Shown here: in pieces, positions 41,925-46,837 of the stretch
Layout of the letters: every line of letters starts with the position of its first letter
How positions within the stretch are numbered: position 1 is the first letter of the stretch
Source: Pedobacter agri PB92
GTDB lineage: Bacteria; Bacteroidota; Bacteroidia; Sphingobacteriales; Sphingobacteriaceae
Assembly (NCBI RefSeq): GCF_000258495.1
Contig: NZ_AJLG01000011.1
Span: 1 to 46,837, forward strand
Direction of reading: 5' to 3'
Length of the DNA: 46,837 nucleotides
Program-made: the position numbers and the translations under genes
The notes under the pieces: model-generated
Told to the model about the DNA's origin: nothing
Database searches by the model: none
Seen by the model: only the letters and a program-made list of their open reading frames with translations

Positions 41925-42383
41925 TTAAGCACTTGGGGTGATGGTTTCGATATTGCTGCGCTCATCATTTGAATCCCCATCGTTTGAATTTTCATCGCTT
42001 GAATCTTCATCACCTGATTCGGATGAAACTTCACTGTTTTCTGTTGTTTCGTTTTGGCTACTATCACCCTGTTGTTCTGTAGATGAACCAGCTTCTCCTT
42101 CAGTAACTTCTTTGCCTTCAGCTTCCGGCGATTTGCTCTCCGCTCCAGATTGCTCCTGATTCGCTTTCGGTTCATTTTCCGGAGATTGATTTTCATCATG
42201 ACCATCCTCTTCAGTGTCGTTTTCAGCAGTTTCTTTTTGCGATTCATCTACCGGTTTGGAAGGATCAACCTCTTGTTTATGGGCTTCAGGCACAACGGTT
42301 TCTATATCTAGCTGTACATCATCTGTAGGCTTAGGTTGTGTATTTGTATTTTCCTGTGGTGTTTTATCTTTTTCGTTTTCCAT
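41925..42383 (-). CDS. Highly acidic low-complexity protein
   Basis: The product is 152 aa, almost entirely Glu, Asp, Ser, Asn, Gln and Thr. There is no signal, no hydrophobic core and only one Cys-free stretch after another (for example DNDTEEDGHDENQ-like text). It must be disordered. The last third contains pentapeptide repeats (DSSDE, NSNDG, DSNDE) encoded by 15-bp DNA repeats at 41963-42022. A second frame on the same strand over this region gives a Lys/Met-rich product, which is a by-product of the Glu/Asp codons and not a gene. It stands alone and no function is proposed. Confidence 0.6.
   Translation of the reverse strand: MENEKDKTPQENTNTQPKPTDDVQLDIETVVPEAHKQEVDPSKPVDESQKETAENDTEEDGHDENQSPENEPKANQEQSGAESKSPEAEGKEVTEGEAGSSTEQQGDSSQNETTENSEVSSESGDEDSSDENSNDGDSNDERSNIETITPSA
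41963..42022. repeat. Four 15-bp imperfect tandem repeats inside the acidic protein gene
   Basis: Units starting CATC: CATCATTTGAATCCC, CATCGTTTGAATTTT, CATCGCTTGAATCTT, CATCACCTGATTCGG. The period equals five codons, so the reading frame is kept when copy number changes. Confidence 0.7.
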
Positions 42384-42421
42384 AACTTTTCTTTTCTTAA
42401 CTAAATAGAATCAATCGCCGT

Positions 42422-42452
42422 TTTGTTTGGATTTTCTTAAATGTTAGCTTTG
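42422..42452 (+). promoter_or_regulatory. Promoter of the GNAT gene
   Basis: TTTG (42422-42425), 19 bp, TAGCTTTG (42445-42452): full consensus. It covers an upstream in-frame ATG (42441), which is therefore not a usable start. Confidence 0.75.
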
Positions 42453-42464
42453 AGAAAAAAAGCC

Positions 42465-42947
42465 ATGGCCATCACTTACAGAAATATAGAAGAAAAAGAT
42501 AATCAAGAACTCGCTGAGGTTATCAGAACGATATTCAGGGAATTCAAAATTGATCAGCCTGGCACCGTTTACACCGATCCAACTACCGATCACTTATCTG
42601 AGGTTTTTAAAACAGCGCAATCCATTTACTGGGTTGCCGAAGAGGATGGAAAAATTATTGGAGGCTGCGGCATTTATCCTACTGATGGCCTGCCTGATGG
42701 TTGTGTAGAGTTGGTAAAACTTTACACATCAGCCGAAGCAAGAGGTAAAGGTGTTGGCAAAACATTGATGCAAAAAAGCATTGAATCTGCTCAGCATTTT
42801 GGCTATAATGAAATTTACCTTGAGTCATTTCCTGAATTAACCACCGCTATATCGATGTATGAAAAGGCAGGATTTAAATATCTATCGGCACCATTGGGCA
42901 ACTCTGGTCACTTTGCCTGCAATGTGTGGATGCTGCTGGTACTTTAA
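42465..42947 (+). CDS. GNAT family N-acetyltransferase
   Basis: The product is 160 aa from the ATG at 42465. An ATG at 42441 is in frame but lies inside the promoter, so it is rejected. GNAT features: AITYRNIEEKDNQELAEVIR, IYWVAEEDGKIIGGCGIYPT, VELVKLYTSAEARGKGVGKT (acetyl-CoA loop RGKGVGKTLM), then YNEIYLESFPELTTAISMYE, KAGFKYLS. It transfers acetyl to an unknown amine. Single-gene unit with a perfect promoter. Confidence 0.92.
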   Translation: MAITYRNIEEKDNQELAEVIRTIFREFKIDQPGTVYTDPTTDHLSEVFKTAQSIYWVAEEDGKIIGGCGIYPTDGLPDGCVELVKLYTSAEARGKGVGKTLMQKSIESAQHFGYNEIYLESFPELTTAISMYEKAGFKYLSAPLGNSGHFACNVWMLLVL

Positions 42948-42971
42948 TCTAACTAGAAGGAAAATTACAGA

Positions 42972-43001
42972 TTGGGATAATTTTCTAACCAGTTGGGATA
43001 A
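42972..43001. promoter_or_regulatory. Direct repeats spaced like a LytTR-type binding site
   Basis: TTGGGATAA occurs at 42972-42980 and again at 42993-43001. The 9-bp repeats are separated by 12 bp, so the period is 21 bp. LytTR-domain regulators such as AgrA bind 9-bp direct repeats with 12-13 bp between them. The site lies 29 bp before a near-consensus -7 element (TAAGTTTA, 43030-43037) that lacks a -33 element. Confidence 0.55.
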
Positions 43002-43041
43002 CAAAATCGAAAATTTTAAGGTGTTAGGCTAAGTTTATAGG

Positions 43042-44049
43042 ATGAAAGAAACTAAAATTATATTAATACATCTCATCTGTTGGATAACGGTTTTAGCCTA
43101 TTTTTATGGAGAGGCATTAATTGAAGGGGTAACACTTCGTCAGTCAGCCTTTAGTATCTCCATGAATATCATTCAGGTTATAGAATTCTATATCTGTTAT
43201 TTATGGGTTTATCCGAGGTTTTTAAAACGCGAAAAAATCCCGCAGCTTGTTGGAGCCATTATTTTGACCATCGCCATATTTATTGCTTCGCGATATTTAA
43301 TAGAGCAGGTGCTATACAAGAACTGGTTTGGCATGCAAAATTATTCAGATGAAACACCTATATCAAAATATATCGCAGATAATATTTATTATAGCCTGGC
43401 ATTTCTGGTGGTTCCTGCTGCTGTTTATAGTGTACAACAAAATTTTAAAACCGAAATTGCCAACCGTAAACTGAAAGATGAGGTAGTAAAATCGGAACTG
43501 GCATTTTTAAAATCGCAGATCAATCCACATTTTCTTTATAACACTTTAAACTATGTGTATGCACTGGCAATTCCGGTGTCAGATAAACTGGCGAATGCCA
43601 TACTGAGGCTATCTGATTTAATGCGTTACACCCTTAATGAAAGTCCGGATGGTATGGTAACCTTAAGTAAAGAGGTTGAATATCTGGAGAGTTATATAGC
43701 GCTTTTTGAAATGCGCTTTGAGCCGAAATTTTATGTTGATTTTTCAACTGTTGGTGTTGCCGAACAAAAAGTTGCTGCGCTCATGCTGATTCCTTTTGTA
43801 GAAAATGCATTTAAACACGGTGTAGTGAGCGATGAAAAACATCCCATTCGCATCAAGCTTAGGATTAACGGGAAAAGGTTGAGTTTTGAAGTGAGCAACA
43901 AAATCAGTCATGCGCAGAAAGATCATTCCAGCGGGGTAGGATTAGTAAACATCCATCGGCGGCTGGATTTAATTTATCCTGAAAAACACGAATTGCTGAT
44001 CTCAAACAATGGCAATACTTACAAAACCACGTTGATTTTAAGTATATGA
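43042..44049 (+). CDS. LytS-type sensor histidine kinase
   Basis: The product is 335 aa. Four transmembrane helices occupy about residues 5-130 (for example IILIHLICWITVLAYFYGEA, YSLAFLVVPAAVYSVQ). The His_kinase (PF06580) domain has LKSQINPHFLYNTLNYVYAL with phospho-acceptor His163. The ATPase N box is LMLIPFVENAFKHGV (about 248-262) and the G box is SSGVGLVNIHRRLDLIYPEK. It senses an unknown membrane signal and passes phosphate to a LytTR regulator, here the gene at 45257-45979. It overlaps the following serine hydrolase gene by 4 bp (ATGA), so the two are translationally coupled. A direct-repeat site upstream suggests autoregulation. Confidence 0.92.
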   Translation: MKETKIILIHLICWITVLAYFYGEALIEGVTLRQSAFSISMNIIQVIEFYICYLWVYPRFLKREKIPQLVGAIILTIAIFIASRYLIEQVLYKNWFGMQNYSDETPISKYIADNIYYSLAFLVVPAAVYSVQQNFKTEIANRKLKDEVVKSELAFLKSQINPHFLYNTLNYVYALAIPVSDKLANAILRLSDLMRYTLNESPDGMVTLSKEVEYLESYIALFEMRFEPKFYVDFSTVGVAEQKVAALMLIPFVENAFKHGVVSDEKHPIRIKLRINGKRLSFEVSNKISHAQKDHSSGVGLVNIHRRLDLIYPEKHELLISNNGNTYKTTLILSI

Positions 44050-45248
44050 AAGCGGGTTTATCAAATAAGGCTATTGCTGCTATTGTGATTTTAATTGGAT
44101 TATTCATTTCAGCTTGTGCGCCAATCAGGGCGGTAAGGTGGTGGCAACCAGATTTGAATGACAGTAGTAAATTCAGGAACGCCAGAATCATGCATGCTAA
44201 GATGCCATTTCGGTTTATCTCCAACACCAAGCAGCTAAAACACCAGCAGCTGAAAAACTACCTCGACACTTTTCTCAGCAGAAGCAATACAAATGCATTT
44301 ATCATCATTAAAAACGATACGATCATTTACGAACGTTATGAAGATCAGGTAAATCAAAATACGTTACATCCCAGTTTTTCGGTAGCTAAATCTTTTGTGG
44401 CAACCTTAATTGGCATTGCCGTTGATAAAGGTATAATTTCATCCCCAGATGATTTAGTAATTAAATATATTCCCGAACTGGAGAAAAATGATCATCGCTT
44501 TAAAAAGTTAACCATACAACATGTTCTTGATATGCGTTCAGCCATTGATTATGACGAAAATAAGGAAACGCCTTTTTCTGACATCACTAAACTGTACTAT
44601 GGAAGCGCTTTAAAAAATCAAATCATTGGGCTTAAAATGAAAGAAGAGCCGGGCTTAAAGTTCGAGTATCAAAGTGTAAATACGCAGCTGCTGGCGAATA
44701 TCTTAGAGAAAGCAAGTGGCAGAAAAATTCAGGATCTTTTTGCTGAATATCTGTGGCAACCGTTAGGAGCAGAATCGAATGCGATTTGGAGTGTAGATGA
44801 TCAAGGAACTGCAAAAGCTTTTTGCTGTTTAAACGCCACCGCAGCAGATTTTGCCAAATTAGGTCGACTTTACCTCAATAAAGGAAACTGGAACGGGAAA
44901 CAAATTATTTCAAAGAAATGGATTGAAACTACTACCAATGCCAATACACTGGATGCGTTAGGTTATAAAAACCAATGGTGGGCTTGTTATGATTATCGTT
45001 ATTTTAAAGATTCGGTAAGTGCAACAGCTGCACTGGCGAAAATTGAAGCTCGCGTACCGGTTAAAAAAACAAAATACAATGGTTATTACTTCAAACTAAA
45101 AGCTCATGATTATACCGCTGAAGGAATTTTAGGCCAGTTCCTCTATGTTAATCCAAAAAATAACGTCATCATTCTTAGAATGGGAAATTATCCAAACAAA
45201 AGAATGAACTTTGAAAATTTTATCCCAAAAATAGGCCGACAACTATAA
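44046..45248 (+). CDS. Serine hydrolase (beta-lactamase / class C-like), lipoprotein
   Basis: The product is 400 aa. The N-terminal signal ends in a lipobox-like LFISAC (Cys24). The catalytic SxxK is Ser112-Val-Ala-Lys115 in HPSFSVAKSFVATLIGIAVD. The Tyr motif region is KFEYQSVNTQLLANILEKAS and the C-terminal part has YTAEGILGQFLYVNPKNNVI. It is a periplasmic penicillin-binding-protein-like esterase/peptidase fold; the substrate is unknown. Its unusual position between a LytS kinase and its LytTR regulator, coupled by a 4-bp overlap with the kinase, suggests a functional link to the sensed signal. Confidence 0.88.
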   Translation: MKAGLSNKAIAAIVILIGLFISACAPIRAVRWWQPDLNDSSKFRNARIMHAKMPFRFISNTKQLKHQQLKNYLDTFLSRSNTNAFIIIKNDTIIYERYEDQVNQNTLHPSFSVAKSFVATLIGIAVDKGIISSPDDLVIKYIPELEKNDHRFKKLTIQHVLDMRSAIDYDENKETPFSDITKLYYGSALKNQIIGLKMKEEPGLKFEYQSVNTQLLANILEKASGRKIQDLFAEYLWQPLGAESNAIWSVDDQGTAKAFCCLNATAADFAKLGRLYLNKGNWNGKQIISKKWIETTTNANTLDALGYKNQWWACYDYRYFKDSVSATAALAKIEARVPVKKTKYNGYYFKLKAHDYTAEGILGQFLYVNPKNNVIILRMGNYPNKRMNFENFIPKIGRQL

Positions 45249-45256
45249 ACGATACC

Positions 45257-45979
45257 ATGATGATCCGCTGTTTAGCTGTTGATGACGAATCTTACGCATC
45301 AGATATTATTGCAACATTTATTAATAAAACGCCTTTTTTAGCGTTGGTTGGTACCACAACAAATGCATTCGAAGCACTGAACATGGTCCAGGAGGGTAAG
45401 GTGGATTTGGTTTTTCTGGATATCCAGATGCCTGAACTGACCGGAATCCAGTTTCTGAAAATATGCGGAGGCAAATGCAAGGTCATCCTAACCACTGCTT
45501 ATCCCGAATATGCTCTGGAAGGCTTTGATCTGGATGTGGTAGATTATCTGCTGAAGCCGATTTCATATGAGCGTTTTTACAAAGCCGCAATAAAGGCACA
45601 GCAAATTATTTCTCCTGCGCAATACGATATCGTAAATATTCCTGCTTCAGCAGGCAGCAATGATTTTATTTTCATTAAAGGCGATACTAAAAATAAATTT
45701 ATCAAAGTTAATTACGATGATATCCTTTATATCGAAGGGCTAAAAAACTATGTTTCCGTTTACACCGCTTCGCAGCGGATTATCACTTATCAGGCACTCC
45801 GAGAATTAGAAATAGACTTACCTAAACCTCCGTTCTATCGTATTCATAAATCTTACATCATATCATTAGAAAAAATTAAAATGATAGATGGCAATACCGT
45901 TTATATTAACGATCAGTCTATACCAGTCGGAGATACTTACAAGGAGGAGTTTTTCAAAGTGATCAGGGATAAAAAATAA
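45257..45979 (+). CDS. LytTR response regulator
   Basis: The product is 240 aa. The receiver domain (about 1-120) has the acidic DDE at 9-11, phospho-acceptor Asp55 in LVFLDIQMPELTG, Thr80 in VILTTAY and Lys100 in YLLKPIS. The LytTR DNA-binding domain follows (about 140-238: DDILYIEGLKNYVSVYTASQ, RIITYQALRELEIDLPKPPF, YRIHKSYIISLEKIKMI). It is the partner of the kinase at 43042-44049 and 8 bp downstream of the serine hydrolase. The 9-bp direct repeats at 42972-43001 are a good candidate for its own binding site. Confidence 0.93.
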   Translation: MMIRCLAVDDESYASDIIATFINKTPFLALVGTTTNAFEALNMVQEGKVDLVFLDIQMPELTGIQFLKICGGKCKVILTTAYPEYALEGFDLDVVDYLLKPISYERFYKAAIKAQQIISPAQYDIVNIPASAGSNDFIFIKGDTKNKFIKVNYDDILYIEGLKNYVSVYTASQRIITYQALRELEIDLPKPPFYRIHKSYIISLEKIKMIDGNTVYINDQSIPVGDTYKEEFFKVIRDKK

Positions 45980-46049
45980 GTCAAAATGCTTGCAATGGAA
46001 AGTGCATCTGCTTAATCAACCAGCCATTTTCTGAAAGTGAACAGTTAAC

Positions 46050-46092
46050 TTGCTATAGCAATTCAACAATAGCGCAATATTTCTTAAGTTTG
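46050..46092 (+). promoter_or_regulatory. -7 element and upstream palindrome of the MazG-like gene
   Basis: TAAGTTTG (46085-46092) is an exact TAnnTTTG, giving a leader of about 25-30 nt. TTGCTATAGCAA (46050-46061), a perfect 12-bp palindrome, lies 24 bp upstream and might be an operator. The -33 element is unclear. Confidence 0.5.
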
Positions 46093-46119
46093 CCAGCCTA
46101 AATACAGATTAACAACATT

Positions 46120-46587
46120 ATGCAGGAAACAAACTCACTAAACCAGGTTGCAGAATTTCACACTACTTTTAAACATCCAATTTTAGAATCACCAATTATC
46201 CCATCTCGCCAGCGGGCAAATCTTCGTGTGGCACTTTTAGCAGAAGAGTTGAAGGAATTACAGGAAGCAATTGAAAACGATGATTTAGTTGAAGTTGCGG
46301 ATGCGCTTTGCGATTTGCAATACGTTTTAGCGGGTGCTATTCACGAATTTGGTCTGGGCGGTAAATTTAAAACCTTATTTGACGAGGTTCACCGCTCCAA
46401 TATGAGCAAAGCTTGTAAATCCGTTGAGGAAGCCGAGCTAACGATTAAACATTATTTCGACAAAGATCAAACTGAATCTTATTACAAAGAAGTTGATGGA
46501 TTGTTTCTGGTGTTTAGAAAGGCAGATGATAAAACTTTGAAATCCATCAATTATTCACCTGCTGATTTAAAATCGCATTTAATATAA
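46120..46587 (+). CDS. MazG-like nucleoside triphosphate pyrophosphohydrolase family protein
   Basis: The product is 155 aa, single domain, all-alpha. The metal-binding acidic pattern is LLAEELKELQEAIENDD (EExxE, about 43-60) followed by LVEVADALCDLQYVLAG (ExxD, about 60-75). HRSNMSKAC is the usual 'HxSNMSK' C-terminal feature. This is the phosphoribosyl-ATP-diphosphatase/MazG (PRA-PH) superfamily and is expected to hydrolyse an NTP or related nucleotide to NMP and PPi. The specific nucleotide is unknown. Its own promoter precedes it; an SDR gene end converges from the right. Confidence 0.88.
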   Translation: MQETNSLNQVAEFHTTFKHPILESPIIPSRQRANLRVALLAEELKELQEAIENDDLVEVADALCDLQYVLAGAIHEFGLGGKFKTLFDEVHRSNMSKACKSVEEAELTIKHYFDKDQTESYYKEVDGLFLVFRKADDKTLKSINYSPADLKSHLI

Positions 46588-46646
46588 TTTTGCTATTCCT
46601 AAAAGTTGGCGGTGGTTTACTTATATAAAATAATCACCGCTAACTA

Positions 46647-46837
46647 TTATAGATTGGTTCTCAGGTTGCCCATACCACCATCTATATTAATAATTTGGCC
46701 GGTCATCCAGCTGCTTTCTTCTGAAGTAAAAAGCAATTGCCGAAGCAATGTCTTCAGGCTGCCCGTATTTTCCCAATGGATGTCTTTTTGCTGAAGCTGT
46801 CTTTTTATCATCGGTATTAAGCAGGCTAGCAGATAAC
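46647..46837 (-). CDS. SDR family oxidoreductase, C-terminal part (partial, frameshifted)
   Basis: On minus from the window edge: LSASLLNTDDKKTASAKRHP, LGKYGQPEDIASAIAF in one frame, then TSEESSWMTGQIINIDGGMG, NLRTNL and a stop at 46647 in another. The expected SDR end is 'HPLGRxGxPEDIAxAIxFLxSEESSWMTGQxxxIDGGxx'. The junction is near A5 at 46728-46732; two bases too few, or one too many, explain it. The 5' part is outside the window. It is either a pseudogene or a sequence error. Confidence 0.75.
   Translation of the reverse strand, partial: YLLACLIPMIKRQLQQKDIHWENTGSLKTLLRQLLFTSEESSWMTGQIINIDGGMGNLRTNL

Noticed and set aside
41909..42247. Lys/Met-rich frame of 112 aa overlapping the acidic protein gene
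   Set aside because: It is the shifted reading of Glu/Asp codons (GAA, GAT) in a low-complexity gene and has no real start context or family features.
42441..42464. Upstream ATG as the start of the GNAT gene
   Set aside because: It lies inside a consensus promoter (42422-42452), so it would not be in the transcript.

Overview
The window looks like a chromosomal segment of a Bacteroidota bacterium, most likely Sphingobacteriaceae and Pedobacter-like. The evidence is the low G+C content, Bacteroidota-type promoters (TTTG, about 19 bp, TAnnTTTG), TonB-dependent receptors with DUF4374 lipoproteins, LytS/LytTR two-component signalling, the monomeric isocitrate dehydrogenase, and many small stand-alone DUF genes. 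The genus is an inference. I see no phage, integrative element or CRISPR array.

Layout. (1) 1-9.4 kb is a minus-strand run of small accessory genes: DUF4256 (partial), an SDR oxidoreductase with a Crp/Fnr regulator sharing one palindromic operator, a rifampin ADP-ribosyltransferase (arr), a frameshifted RibD-like reductase, an alpha/beta hydrolase, a PhnB-like VOC protein, GNAT, DUF1801, DUF2200 and DinB. (2) 9.6-16.6 kb holds a zinc-ribbon protein, ssb, a PqqU-like TonB receptor next to a PQQ-type dehydrogenase, and monomeric icd. (3) 16.6-21.8 kb holds a decayed Y1 transposase remnant and an AraC / TonB receptor / DUF4374 uptake locus with a face-to-face divergent promoter. (4) 21.9-29.7 kb holds an acidic protein, dnaX (with a probable programmed frameshift) plus a GRAM-like membrane protein, a second AraC regulator, secreted proteins, a DUF1826-like protein and the rpsF-rpsR-rplI operon. 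(5) 29.8-38 kb holds an SDR, mtgA, an AsmA-like giant, a frameshifted TonB-like gene, and a two-gene membrane Fe-S (heterodisulfide-reductase-like) module. (6) 38.1-38.4 kb holds two tandem tRNA-Phe genes, each with its own promoter and terminator. (7) 38.4-46.8 kb holds SRPBCC and DUF1801 genes, an S41 protease, lipoproteins, a GNAT, a three-gene operon (LytS kinase, serine hydrolase, LytTR regulator) preceded by a LytTR-type direct repeat, a MazG-like pyrophosphohydrolase and the 3' end of another SDR.

How genes work together. The strongest functional readings are these: the A9 slippery tract in dnaX, which would give gamma (391 aa) and tau (604 aa) from one gene; a PQQ-salvage pairing of receptor and dehydrogenase; a Crp/Fnr regulator controlling itself and an SDR through TTTGCCA-N2-TGGCAAA sites; and a membrane-sensing operon in which a lipoprotein serine hydrolase is translationally coupled to its kinase. 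Several genes are broken at short homopolymer runs (positions 3106, 34536 and 46728). This could be real decay or slippage, or base-calling error, and it is the main caution for the dnaX claim as well.
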